Source: Roridomyces roridus
Taxonomy: Eukaryota; Basidiomycota; Agaricomycetes; Agaricales; Mycenaceae
Direction of reading: 5' to 3'
NCBI GenBank assembly: GCA_029378245.1
Contig: JARKIF010000001.1
Location: 124,001-188,000 of the forward strand
DNA length: 64,000 nucleotides
A model generated the notes under the pieces. The model saw nothing but the letters and a program-made list of their open reading frames with translations, did no database searches and was not told where the DNA came from. Numbering within the stretch: position 1 is the first letter of the stretch; each line of letters begins with the position of its first letter. Below, piece after piece: positions 10,440-21,636 of this stretch. The translations under genes and the position numbers were made by a program.

Positions 10440-11640
10440 AATGGCGGAGGCATATTGTCCAAGTTCCGCGACAAGGCCTTTATAATACACTCTGCTGTAT
10501 GGCGGCTTCCATGATTATCGGGATTACAACACGTGTTGAATCCAATCCAAGCCTAGTCTCGGGACCAGATTTGACGACACAAAGCATGTATACAATCCAA
10601 ATCCCACTTGGTCGAGTGTGGATTCCAGTGCAAGGCGCAGCCTGACGCATCTGTCAAATGGTTCCGAATTCTTGGTGTGGAGGGCTGGGACTAAGATTTA
10701 CAAGGGCCAGCCGTCGGCGGGAATCAAGGGGTAGTCGCCGTATGGTTAGAGCCGTCTTTGACCCGTCGGCGTCTACAGCAGTACAAAGATATTCGCTCGA
10801 GCTTCCAATGGATCTTTCAGGCCAATTAAAGGTGATCGTCAGGCAACGTCAGCTCGTCAGTCGTCTTTTGGTCGTCTCGGTCCTTGGAAGTCGTCTGAAG
10901 CAATCGGTCGTTCCGACTTTGAAATGCAACTATCCATGTCCACACCAGTCCAGAGAGCTTCCGTACTTCAAGTTCTCTGCAATTCTCGCGGGTGCTGAGG
11001 CTTGGCTGAGGCTAAGTGGCATTGTGGGACGAGATGGTGGAAGCCAAGGGCCGCGGATCACCTGATGCTCTAACGTCACGGGATGTTCCGTTCACTTGTC
11101 AGTCATCTCCATGTTCGCCTTCAGAATCGCCATCGTGAACTTCTCGGATTCTCTGGTCCCGGAGGATTCATGTGCACCGCATTTTGAACGTCCTATGTAA
11201 TCTCCGTTCTTTGGACAGTCCGAAATCCAGCTGCTCCAAGCTTGCCTCTGCAACTCGGTCTTCTCCTTGTTTCCTGCCTTCTGTCGGATTTCTTTCAACT
11301 TGATTTCTCACTTTCTGCCAACGTTTTCAGTTTCAGGAAATCTGGAGGCATGCTCGGCTGGTGTATACAAGTGGGCCATACGTACCTCGGCAGTCGGGAC
11401 CGTACTGTGAGTCATGGACCGCCGCGAAAGTGGCCACGGTGAGACGCTTGAGCCTTATCCTCCTTTTGGCGCTGAATTCTCAGGAGCGGGAGCGCGCATG
11501 GTCGTCGTCAAGCGGCGCTCGGCCAACTCTACCTCCATTCAGGATGCCACCCCCGTTCACCTCGTCCCGAAATCTTATCATGGCGGGTCGCCCTTTTTTT
11601 TGCCAAGATTAGCTAGTGGCGGGAAACACGAGTTGTGCCC
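10353..11640. repeat. Segmental duplication P, copy 1 (promoter and first exon of the C2H2-A gene)
   Basis: About 1.29 kb closely similar and in the same orientation to 26888-28140, with small indels. It covers the presumed promoter, the MSSPPP first exon (10439) and the upstream DNA of the C2H2-A gene. Shared words include CATGATTATCGGGAT and ACACGTGTTGAATCC. No other gene is seen here. Confidence 0.9.
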
Positions 11641-12832
11641 CCTCTCCGCCGACGGGAGCCCCACGGAGCCTGCAAATCTTGACAGCTAGTATTTGGCCAC
11701 CCGAACTTACAAACATCGCGGTGCATTTATCTCATTCACGAGTCTCGACTGGGCGCGCGAATTTGCAACGGATTGCGTTCTGACCATCTTGAATTTCAGG
11801 ATTCCATGCGAGGTTTCAAGTGCTGTGGCTGAAGTCGGTCCTAGACTCTGCACGGCAATTAAGGCAGGCCTGGACCTCCTACACTGAGGCTACAGCCCTT
11901 CAACCCACGCGCGGAGAGCAGGCAGCGGGAACCAGCATGATTATTATATCGTCCCACTGAGCGAGTTCAACATTACCTCATTCAGTCCGTTCATGATTCA
12001 TCTACTAGTTCTTAGATCCGAAATCTTATCACGCGCACCGAGATTTCCAAGATATTTCTCCGAGATGGAGGTTGGAGCCGCGGAGCGAAAAAAAGAGTGC
12101 GTGGACACAGGTAAACACAAACCCGACGGAGGATTTAGTCGGCCCTGTGCCATGCGCGAGTCACTGTCACCCGCCGCGTGCGCACACCTACGGTGCCCCA
12201 CGGACCCATTCAAATTCTCAACAACGCCACTCTCCCGTCTATTTTGTTCGTCCGCGTCACATTGCCCGCTTGGCCCGCTAATTGACGCGTCGTGGGTGGT
12301 GTGCATTCCATTCTATACGAGTCTCGTTCCGTGGGTTGGATTCAACTGGTTTCCTCGCTTATTGACGCGTTGTGGGCGGTGTGCAGTCCATTCCACTTAT
12401 TTGACCCGTCACGAGTCCTCAGTCCGACTGGAGGATTTCTCAGTACTTTCCCGAATTTAAAGACTGCTTCACTCGAATGAATTTCTGTGCTTGACCGACT
12501 CAAAGGTGTGTACGACATGTTCAACTGTTCAACTTCTTGGGGTTATTTTTGATTCATTTTGAATGGTTACGTTCCTCGAGCTTCCATTGCTCTCGCTCAA
12601 ACGTTAACGTTCAACAAGGACCCACCGACTCACAATACGGCGGTCTTGGGTGTTGGAATTGAACTAAACCCAATACGAGCCTGCGCACAGCTCGTCGAAC
12701 ATCCCCGAGACAAGCCCGAGCAAGATTGCGACAACGGGCTGGACTCGAACGCTCCATATTATTCCATCCGGTTTTCCAGTCCTTTCTATTCGATTCCTGA
12801 ACGTTCTACTTGGTCCTCGTCCATATACTGCG
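11641..12832. other. Gene-poor stretch with a short direct repeat
   Basis: I see no supported gene here. A 33-bp word starting TTGACGCGT occurs twice, at 12282-12314 and 12362-12394, with a few differences. Confidence 0.5.
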
Positions 12833-13249
12833 CTTGTAGAGGGGCTTACAGAAACTGCCGCACTGCCGCACTTTTGCCGCAGCAGCTACCGCACTGAACC
12901 GCGTCCGGGTGCCGCACTGATGTCACACTACCGCAGTGTCACGCTTTGGTCGCAGCTGCGGCAGTTTGCTTAAAGGTAGTACCAAATTAAAAATGAGATG
13001 AATGACCCAATTTTTAGTATGCTATCTGAGGACCCTCTCTGTGGTGTCCGTTTTTGAAAAGAGCAAGTACACCGCATGTCACATCAATTTTAAGCAACAT
13101 CTGCAAAACGGGGTACTATGAAGCAGAGCCTGTTTCAACCAATTGACGGCGGCGGAACCGGGTCAAATGGGTTCTAAACAAGCCACTTCATATCCCCTGA
13201 GTGAATCTACCTCAGTCTGACTAGTACTAACGCGTATTCAGGTCCGTCA

Positions 13250-13724
13250 TGTCACGACAAGACTTGTTTCACGCGTCCAACAGCGGTAAGATGCTGTGGA
13301 TTGGGTAGTGCGCTACTAAAGCTCGTAAAATGAACTGAATAAAAGTCTAGGAGAGGGTACAGAATACGACGACTAGCTACTGCTTTTATACTATGAGGGA
13401 TAGATCTACGATGCTACACTAATTGTCCTGGCTTCCGACATGCACTATTGTCCTGCACCTTTGCCGTCTCCTATTGTCATGTCTACACCGTGTTCTTCAT
13501 AGAAGCCTGTCATGATCTGACAGTTCACTGATGGAAAACTCCTTCCCTCATCCACGCTGTCGTTCATAAATATGAAACTGTCCCACGTCTTTAAATAATG
13601 TCTTCTTCGGCTTCTTCCTCAATCCGATCGAGACGGGGTTCCCATGACTTTAATGCTGTACGGCGCCAATGTATATCGGGTTTATTTGGCGTTGTCACGT
13701 GCGCAAATAGGTCAGCGCGTGACA
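13250..13724 (-). repeat. 3' LTR of the Ty3 element
   Basis: 475 bp, nearly identical to 21637-22111. It contains the last 45 codons of the pol ORF, whose stop is at 13591. Confidence 0.95.
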
Positions 13725-16700
13725 TTACCCCCTCTCTAGGATCGACGTCCTCGTCGATGTTGACAAACCCATTTTCATCGGGAATAAATAATTTCTTCTT
13801 TGAGTATTGTCGGGACTCCTCCTTTGGGACGAATCTTTTGCATTCGCCGTCCCAATATCCAGCCGGGAGCATGGGTAGCGTCCTGACATCAATGCTGTGT
13901 TCCCTGTTATATTTGTCCAACAGCTTCTTTGCATGTGTCAAGTTGCGCGATGGTTCCCACGTCCTTTCTCCCATCGGATAGTTCTTCCACTTTATTAAAT
14001 ATTGAAACCCGCGCCCCATCTTGCGGTGTTTCAGAATCTCCTCCACCTCGTATTCCTCCTCGCCGGATATGATTTTCAGCGGCGGCCGTTTCTCCCTTCG
14101 ATCCTCGGGTGGTTCCGTATACGGTGTGAGAATCGCCTCGTTGAACACCGGATGTGACTTGTCCGTGCTCGGCAATTTCAACCTATAGGAAGATGCTCCG
14201 ACTTTCTCCAGGACCTCGTACGGTCCGAGCCTTCTATCTCCCAGCTTCTTCGAGGGTCTATCTGTCTGGATGTTCGTCGCCTCAATCCAGACCTTGTCTC
14301 CCTTTTTAAATACTGGCGCTGGTCGCCGTCGTAGATTATATGATTTTTCCATTGTTTTTTGTGTCTTTTCTAGTGCCGCGGTTGCCTCATCACGGATCTT
14401 CTTCATTTTCTTGCCGAACTCGTCGGCAGCCTCATTCCTCGTCTCCACGGCATTCTCGATCCCTTTCCAAGGGTGATAGCCGGTATTTAAATAAAATGGC
14501 GAGGCCTTCGTTGCCGAACTGGCCTTGTCGTTGTAACAGAACTCCGCTAGTGAGAGCCATTCGGCCCAGTCTGTTTGATGGTAATTGATAAATATGCGGA
14601 GATATTTCTCAATCTCCTGGTTCATCCGTTCCGTCTGCCCGTCGGTTATCGGATGGTGTGCTGTACTTGGGTTCATTTCGATCCCCAGGATCTTATTGAG
14701 CTCCCGCATAAAGCCTCCTACATATCTTGGATCCCGATCCGAGATGATCTTTCGAGGTACCCCGTGATATCTAATCACACGATCGCGTGTCAAACGCGCA
14801 ACTCCTTCAGCCGTGATCTCCATGGTTGTGGGCTCCACGTGAATCATTTTGCTGAAGGTGTCCACCCAAACTTGAATCGCGTTGTGGCCGTTGCTAATCG
14901 GTAGCGGCCCGATCAAGTCCATTGAAATGATCTGCCAGGGTCCTTCCGCAATCTTGTGCGGGTTCAGCTTGCCCTGCTTGTGCCGAAGAACTCGTGACCT
15001 CTGACACGCTTCGCACGACTTTACATACTCGGAAACATTGTTGCCGAGCTTCGGCCACCAGTAGTTTCGTTCCACGAGTTCCTGGGTCCGGTTCCCTCCG
15101 GGGTGTCCCACGATCGCCGGGTCGTGGTGAAGTCCAATAATTTTATTTCTAAGTTCCGTGTTATGCGGAACATAAATAAGGCCATTGTAATAAACAATGC
15201 CGTCCTCCTCCTCCCATCTAGGGAGCTTCTTCAGTAAGGCAGACCTCACGCTGCCGTCCCTCTTGCGTTCCGCTCGGATCTCTTCCAGTAGATCCTTCTC
15301 AACGCCTTCGAGCGTGATTTCCTGCGCTGGGAAATACTCGGGCTTAAGTAAGACAATTTCCTGATTGTCTTCCTTCCCCTGATCATGATCCGCCCTGCGG
15401 GATAACAAATCGGCCTGCTTATTCAAAGCTCCGGGCCGGTGCCGTAACGAGAAGTCGTACTGCGACAACTCGATAATCCATCGTGCCTGCCGACGATTGA
15501 TCTTCTGCGGCTTTTTGAAGTACTGGAGGTTCTTGTGATCCGTCAGAACCTCGAACGTGTGCCTTGCACCGAGCAGGAACTGCCTCCACTCATCAAGAGC
15601 GAGCATGATTGCGAGCATCTCTTTGTCATAGATCTCGTAATTCCTCTCGGTGTCACTCATGCCGTGAGACATGAAAGCGACAGGCCTCCAGACTCCCTCC
15701 TGGAGCTGGCTGAGCACTGCTCCAACCGCTCCATCTGATGCATCGGCCTCAAGCCGATATTCCCCGTCATCCGTTGGCAATGCCAAGATGACATCCTCCG
15801 CAATCCGTTCCTTCAACTTGTTGATCGCCTTCTCCTGTTCCGGTCCCCAGGACCACGCAACCTTCCCTGTCAGCTTAGTGAGGGGCCTGGCAATGTCGGC
15901 AAAACCGCGAACAAATCGCCGATAAAAGTTAACAAAGCCTAGGAACGCCTGCACTTGCTTGACGTTCTTTGGCATCGGCCACTCCATGATCCCTTTGATT
16001 TTCACCGGGTCCATCCGCATGGAGTTGTGAGAAATGATCACCCCGAGATATTCGATCTCTGTCTTCTCAAATTCACACTTCTCAGGTTTCAAGAATAATT
16101 TATTCTTTTCCAAGGTCTCCAGGACGCGTGAAACAATCTGTCTATGTTCCTCCAGGGAGTCCGTGTAAATTAAAATGTCGTCCAGGTAGACGATCACATG
16201 GCCCTCGTTGATGAGATCTCGAAGGATATCGTTCATCATCGTTTGGAACGTGGCCGGTGAATTGGTCAACCCGAAAAACATCACGAGCGGTTCGAACAAT
16301 CCCCGATTGGTTCGGAACGCCGCTTTCCACTCGTCTCCTTCCTTGATCCGTACATTGTTGTAACCCCAACGTATGTCAAGCTTGGAGAAGACTCGAGCTC
16401 CTCGGAGTTTGTTGACCAGCTCCGAGATTAGAGGCAACGGGTACTTGTTCTTCACCGTCATCTCGTTGAGCTTCCGGTAATCCTGCACCGGTCGAAGGGA
16501 CCCGTCCTTCTTTTTGATAAAGAAAAATGCTGAAGCCATCGGCAACTTGGATGGTCTGATCCGTCCACTCTTGAGATTCTCTTCAAGAAACTCGTTCAGC
16601 TTCTCTTGCTCGCCTAACGAGAGTGGATAGATCTTGCAATCTACAGCCTTTGATCCAGGCTTTAACTCGATTGTGTGATCCCAGGGCCGCTTTTCTGGCA

Positions 16701-17823
16701 ATGAGTCAAAAGACTCTTTTGAGAAGACCTTGACGTACTCCCGGTATTGCTCCGGGATCTTGTCTTCCGTCAGTTTCTCTTTTTCTGCCGAAGCCTGTTC
16801 GGCCATCTGCTGTGCTTGCGTTGCCTTGCTTCGTAGCTCCACAACAGGCGCAAAGTCGACCAAAAGGATCGACTCGCCTTCTTCCACCGCTTCCTCCCGT
16901 GTGACACCTTTTCCGGATTCTAGTCCGGTCATGCCGCACTCTGCCGGACATCGGCTGAACTTCATAGTCTGGTCCCGCCAGTTGATCTCTGGGTTGTGTT
17001 TAAACAACCAGTCGTACCCGATAAACACACGTGCTTTGCCTAAGCCCGTGATCAGGAACTTTTGTCTTTCGACATGCGGGCCGATAGACATGATCATCTC
17101 CACGTAATGAGTGATCTTGCCTTTCGTGTTCTCGGTCCCGTCGGCATTCCTGGCCACAATCGGCATGTCGAGTTTTTTAAGCTCGAAGCCTTCGGCCTTG
17201 GCATAGTCCCTGTCCATGCACGTGGTGGTACACCCGTTGTCCGGCAACGCACGAATGGAACGTGTTTTCCCCGTGTCCAGTGTTTCCAGCTGGACGGCCA
17301 CCAACATCTCATGGTGGACACGTTGCCTTTGGAACTCGCATAGCTCCTGAGCTAGGCGCTGTTCCGATTCTCCCATAGCACGGCGTGCAAGCCATTGTGC
17401 GGCCTCTTTCTTCTTGAGTCCGAACGGCACCCGTGTATGCTTAGGCGCTACCTCCTCTTTCGAGGATTGAGCCTCCGCGGCATCGCCGCCCTTTTTCTTC
17501 TCACTATTTTTATCACTGGTTTGGGTTCCAGGGGCCTTTTTAAAAGCGCTCCAGCGCTTGTTCTCTGCATCCATGCATTGATTTTTTAAATTACGTTTCC
17601 GGTTCTGATTCTCCAAAATACGTATTTTTTGTGGCTTTTGTACTTCGCCTACAAGAAATTCTTGTATACTACGTTGTAGGCTAGTTTTTTCTACATAATT
17701 TACAGGTACATTATTTTGCACATTGTTCGTGCTGTCCGTAACCGCCTCTAGCAGTGTAAACTGTCCATGGATAATAGGTACGGGAGGACACACCGGTTCG
17801 GCCTTGACCGGGCGCCCTAACAA
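13591..17823 (-). CDS. pol: Pol polyprotein of a Ty3 chromovirus
   Basis: About 1,410 codons without a break. Order of domains: a retropepsin-like region (ALPDNGCTTTCMD; DNG where DSG/DTG is usual), reverse transcriptase (GYNNVRIKEGDEWKAAF, VYLDDILIYTDS), RNase H (LEADASDGAVGAVLSQ, EMLAIMLALDEWRQ), integrase with the HHCC zinc site (GHPGGNRTQE, CEACQRSR) and catalytic region (MDLIGPLPIS, SDRDPRYVGGF, HPITDGQTERMNQE), and a C-terminal chromodomain (YEVEEILKHRK, YLIKWKNY, RTWEPSRNL). The chromodomain marks it as a chromovirus, a group that targets chromatin marks. The frame begins by -1 shift from gag at GGGTTTT (17823-17829). The last 45 codons lie in the 3' LTR. The frame looks intact, but gag is broken. 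Confidence 0.95.
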   Translation of the reverse strand: MLGRPVKAEPVCPPVPIIHGQFTLLEAVTDSTNNVQNNVPVNYVEKTSLQRSIQEFLVGEVQKPQKIRILENQNRKRNLKNQCMDAENKRWSAFKKAPGTQTSDKNSEKKKGGDAAEAQSSKEEVAPKHTRVPFGLKKKEAAQWLARRAMGESEQRLAQELCEFQRQRVHHEMLVAVQLETLDTGKTRSIRALPDNGCTTTCMDRDYAKAEGFELKKLDMPIVARNADGTENTKGKITHYVEMIMSIGPHVERQKFLITGLGKARVFIGYDWLFKHNPEINWRDQTMKFSRCPAECGMTGLESGKGVTREEAVEEGESILLVDFAPVVELRSKATQAQQMAEQASAEKEKLTEDKIPEQYREYVKVFSKESFDSLPEKRPWDHTIELKPGSKAVDCKIYPLSLGEQEKLNEFLEENLKSGRIRPSKLPMASAFFFIKKKDGSLRPVQDYRKLNEMTVKNKYPLPLISELVNKLRGARVFSKLDIRWGYNNVRIKEGDEWKAAFRTNRGLFEPLVMFFGLTNSPATFQTMMNDILRDLINEGHVIVYLDDILIYTDSLEEHRQIVSRVLETLEKNKLFLKPEKCEFEKTEIEYLGVIISHNSMRMDPVKIKGIMEWPMPKNVKQVQAFLGFVNFYRRFVRGFADIARPLTKLTGKVAWSWGPEQEKAINKLKERIAEDVILALPTDDGEYRLEADASDGAVGAVLSQLQEGVWRPVAFMSHGMSDTERNYEIYDKEMLAIMLALDEWRQFLLGARHTFEVLTDHKNLQYFKKPQKINRRQARWIIELSQYDFSLRHRPGALNKQADLLSRRADHDQGKEDNQEIVLLKPEYFPAQEITLEGVEKDLLEEIRAERKRDGSVRSALLKKLPRWEEEDGIVYYNGLIYVPHNTELRNKIIGLHHDPAIVGHPGGNRTQELVERNYWWPKLGNNVSEYVKSCEACQRSRVLRHKQGKLNPHKIAEGPWQIISMDLIGPLPISNGHNAIQVWVDTFSKMIHVEPTTMEITAEGVARLTRDRVIRYHGVPRKIISDRDPRYVGGFMRELNKILGIEMNPSTAHHPITDGQTERMNQEIEKYLRIFINYHQTDWAEWLSLAEFCYNDKASSATKASPFYLNTGYHPWKGIENAVETRNEAADEFGKKMKKIRDEATAALEKTQKTMEKSYNLRRRPAPVFKKGDKVWIEATNIQTDRPSKKLGDRRLGPYEVLEKVGASSYRLKLPSTDKSHPVFNEAILTPYTEPPEDRREKRPPLKIISGEEEYEVEEILKHRKMGRGFQYLIKWKNYPMGERTWEPSRNLTHAKKLLDKYNREHSIDVRTLPMLPAGYWDGECKRFVPKEESRQYSKKKLFIPDENGFVNIDEDVDPREGVMSRADLFAHVTTPNKPDIHWRRTALKSWEPRLDRIEEEAEEDII
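13725..13737 (-). other. Polypurine tract of the Ty3 element
   Basis: On the minus strand AGAGAGGGGGTAA directly precedes the 3' LTR. It is also coding (DPREGV in pol). Confidence 0.8.
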
Positions 17824-18059
17824 AAACCCTTCTCACGGAGTATGGTCGCGAGAGCCTGCAGGTCCTCCTGCGAATAATCATCGGTCTTGATCGACCGGAT
17901 GTTAAACTTCTTCTTGGGAGGCTCCGGGCACTCCCGCTTCATGTGGCCCTCCTTGCCACAATTATAGCACTTGAACACGGCCTGCCGCGTTCGGTCGACG
18001 TCCATCGGCACCGGGTTTCCGGGAGTGACCCGGTGAAACGTCTGTAACTGCTCACCAGT
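17817..18059 (-). pseudogene. gag: Gag, C-terminal part with CCHC zinc knuckle
   Basis: Reads TGEQLQTFHRVTPGNPVPMDVD, then CYNCGKEGHMKREC, a perfect C-x2-C-x4-H-x4-C nucleic-acid-binding knuckle, and stops at TAG 17817-17819. Its upstream end is cut by the insertion at 18060; it joins to the gag part that ends at 20237. Confidence 0.9.
17823..17829 (-). promoter_or_regulatory. Putative -1 ribosomal frameshift site GGGTTTT
   Basis: In the gag frame the codons are AAG GGT TTT TGT TAG. The heptamer G GGT TTT fits the X XXY YYZ rule, and slipping one base back enters the pol frame (GGG TTT TTG TTA) two codons before the gag stop. Confidence 0.65.
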
Positions 18060-20231
18060 GAAGTGTGAATGTGGAGCAGCAATGGCTGAGTCTGCGGAGT
18101 GCTACCCAAAAGGCAACAAACCCACAAAACCCCAACACCATAACACCAACTACCAAAACATCCAACACCCCAGCCAGGGCCAGTCAACTTCGACTACGGT
18201 TGAGTTCGGGGTCACCCTAAAGTATATAGGTAAGATTGAACGTCCCGCTCGACTTCAAGCATCTCCTCGGAGCATACAGCTCACTTGATATCAACGGTTT
18301 TGGTCTTTGTTCAGCTTCTCGAACAAGTCCTCGGACCAACAATGTCTCTTTCAAGAGGCCTACTGCAAGGCTTTATTCTCGAATACGACACAAGGGTTTG
18401 CAATGCAGCAATAAGTCTTTTTATATTGTAGATTGAAAACCAAACACAAGCCTCGAACCAGTTCGAGGAGTCGATGACCCGAACCACCAAGTCCCAATTG
18501 ACTCTGTTCCTGTTTATCATCGACCAAATCAAAACCAATACAACCCCAATACAACATGGAGAGGAACTACAGAGCAGAGGGCAACCCACTACCCCTTAAG
18601 TATGCTTCTGCAGCTGACCCAGGTTGGACCAGAGCCCGGGTACCTTTAATGCAAGTGTAGGAAGAGTAGTGTCCTTAGAGGCACACTCAATACAACTCAA
18701 GAAGTCTATAGCTGACTTTAGATCCCTCAGTTATACCCAAACAAATGCTTTTCTATTGCTACTACCAAGAAGAATGTAATCAACAAATCTCCGAGGAAGA
18801 CACAAGACCACACCAATACCCATGAGTCCCTAGAAGGGGGGGCATGATGTGATGATGTACCCTCAGGTTCCGTGGGGTTTATATACTTTTCTACATGCTT
18901 GGCAAGAGGTGTCGAAGATCTGTATCTTGCCTGCCATCAACAACACGTGATATTCAGTTAACTCCGGCGAGAATGAGCCTCTCAGTCAGAGAGGATGTCC
19001 AAGTGTGCCAATTCACGAGTTCAGGACGACAATCTAATGCATTCCGACCTCAAATAATGATTTCTGGGTCCAATAACGACTTCCTGTCGAGGTGATCAAT
19101 GTTGTCTGATGAGGGGGCCAAACAAGATTGTTTGGCCACCTATTGATGGCTGGTTAAATCTGGCAGCCAAAGTGCCCTTGTCGCCATATAGATGTTGGGG
19201 GGTGTAGGGAGCGTATCCATGAGTGTATTCTAGTACAGAGACTCGTCTTTAGGAGGTTGCAGAGGGCATATCCGGTGCGACCAAACAAAGTTGTTTGTGG
19301 CCCCTCCTCATCAGCACGTGATGTTGATCGCGGGACAGATCCAGATCTTCGACACCTCTTGATGCTTGGCGTGTCTAAACTACTATGACTAAAGATTGTC
19401 CCTTCCCTCGGGTGTACATCACCCTGATTATGTCCTCGAGGCTATTTCTGGCTCCCAACGTGTGTGTCATTCCTTGACAGCTCTTCTGATTGGTCCAACT
19501 CCGCCTTGGCGCAGATCCTGACATGCTAGCCATGACTGCGGTGAAACCCTGGGCCAACCCTGTGCCCTGGTCCAGACCGTGATGTCCGATCATCGCTTTG
19601 ATCGTCTGCCGCAGCTCCGCTCCGTTCCGTGATCACATGATCAAACACTAGTACCAGTGCACGAGTTCGACTCGCCCACTTGTCATTTCCTTTCTGGATG
19701 TTCAGTCCGCGAAGTACCCCTCGGGGTCATTCTCCTCTTGGATCCTAAACTGCAAAGGCAACACCACTCTGTGGCTCGAGTCCACATTGCTCAACAACCG
19801 CTTGACACACCATCCCGCTGCAACAGCAACTGTATACATCATCTCGGACACTTCCGCGGAGGCCATCCCTTCCAAGGAAAGCACTCCCACTTGATTTAAT
19901 ACATTGATCTCTGTGCAACTGCACGCTAACTCTAGAGGATACTCAATTGTACTCTCGACCAACACTGACTATTGTCTGGGCTTGTTAATCCTCCTTGATA
20001 ACTGTATCTCCGCATATCTGAGTCCCCGCGGGAAGCCTGTTCGAGTCACTACAACCGACTCCTGATCGAACAGCCAAGCGTAGTGTACTGGAAACTCTCT
20101 CAATGCATCGTGAACACATTTGAATAGCAGCTCGGAGCTCGGCTCCATTCCTATCATTCTACCACCGGATCGAGGGGTGCTGGTATGCGTACCAAATCTC
20201 GATTTTACGCTGTTTTCACGCCTGCGCGGAT
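18060..20231. mobile_element. Unclassified 2.17-kb insertion in gag
   Basis: Flanked by ACCAGT at 18054-18059 and 20232-20237. Excising it with one copy restores the gag reading QPGDTTGEQLQTF. Inside are an inverted repeat (18894-18950 against 19314-19371), a polypurine run GAAGGGGGGGCA before TGATGTGATGATG near 18833-18855 that resembles a PPT/LTR border, and minus-strand frames at 19702-19965 and 19969-20157 (FPVHYAWLFDQESVVVTRTG) that I do not recognise. The ends do not show TG/CA or a clear terminal inverted repeat. Confidence 0.6.
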
Positions 20232-20241
20232 ACCAGTCGTA

Positions 20242-21186
20242 TCACCGGGTTGCCAGATGGGGGGCTGTCCCCTGGGGTCTAGGCGGCGGCACCAGTGCCG
20301 TGGCCTTGGGGAACTTGGGCGGCGGCTGCTGCTGCACCGGCGTCCAGAACATTCCACCTCCCGCTCCCCAGCGAGAGTTGATGAGCTTCCCGCGCTCAAT
20401 GATGCCGTTGATGGTCATCAACCGGCTTTTCAATCCCGAGTAGGTCCCCGGGATCGCAACGCCACCAGCATAAAGCTGTTTGCGTACCTGGTCCGAGACC
20501 AGGATTTCCGGTGCCTGACACAGGAACGTGTCGTGCAACTCGTTTCCGGGCGCGTAGCCCGCCTGCTCCGCGTTCAGCTCGAACGACTGGAGGAAATCGG
20601 CCAGGGTGGAATTTCCCTGCCGAGTGTTCATCAGGCGCAACAGCGCCGTCTCCTTGACGTTCTGATCCGCGAACGTCGACTCCAACTCTGTCATAAACTC
20701 CTCAAAGGAGGGACAGGGCTGATCAAGGCGAAGGTGCTTCGCCTTCCAGTTCCGTGACCAGTTGGCGGCTGGACACGGAGAACTCTTCTCGTCGCCCAGC
20801 AACGAGAGCACGAAGAAAATACGTCTATGATCCGTATTGAAATCGTGTTCGTATGCCACGAGGTAGGTCGTGACACTGTCGATCCAAGTTTCCCACTTGG
20901 ATTTGTCATTGCCGTCAAACGGCGGGGGAAGCCGGGCCAGCGTCATCCTTGCTGGTGCCGGGCGTGGGGGGAGGGCCTGAAGTAACTCAGTCAGGCCATG
21001 CTGGGCAGGGATGGAGTCGGGTCGGGTAGGAAGAGGGCGAGGGGGAGAGCGGGTAGGAGGGCGGGATGGGTAAATTTGGGGAGGGTAGACCGCCTGAGGC
21101 TGGTCATAGTGGATGGGGCTGCCGTGGTGGGACATGGCAGGGGCGGTGGTATGAAAGGTGTGGTGGGTGGTGGCGGAAGCGGCCAA
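20242..21186 (-). pseudogene. gag: Gag, N-terminal and capsid part
   Basis: A Pro-rich N terminus is followed by a capsid-like region (PPPFDGNDKSKWETWIDSV, FEEFMTELESTFADQN, LADFLQSFELNAEQAG). It ends after PPPRPQGTAP, where a run of six C puts the frame one base off the continuation IWQPGDTTG; one C fewer would read through to the insertion point. Gag is thus broken twice: by this shift and by the insertion at 20231. Confidence 0.85.
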
Positions 21187-21636
21187 GAGTTGGTCCGCTA
21201 CGGAACGGGCTTCACGGCTAGAGGTGCCGGAAGAGGAGGATGATGGTGCGCGAAACGCCGTCGCGGCTTGGGTAGGAGCGGCACGAAGCCGGTGGTGGGT
21301 TTCTCGGTCGTAACGCTTGCCGATAGAACAGACCCGGGCCTTCTACGACTCTCCCGGTATCTGCGCGAGGGTACTCTCCGAAGATTGCCACCCGAACGCC
21401 AACGTCTGCTATTGTGCGGGGACGGACTCAACGTTTCCCGTTGCACAGCGACTGTCTATCAAAATAGTTCGACCAGAGATTGGCGCTTGTTTAACGTCGC
21501 GATTTAACGACGTGACGCTTGAGGTATGAGTGGATCTTCAATTACGAGAGACCAAGTAGTGGGGGAGGGACGCCGAGGCGTATGGAAAGGATATGTCGGG
21601 GGGAGGTAAGAGCGGTATGAGGGTAGACTTTTATTA

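Noticed and set aside
20998..21243. Plus-strand ORF over gag
   Set aside because: It is the complement of the Pro-rich gag N terminus; composition explains the open frame.
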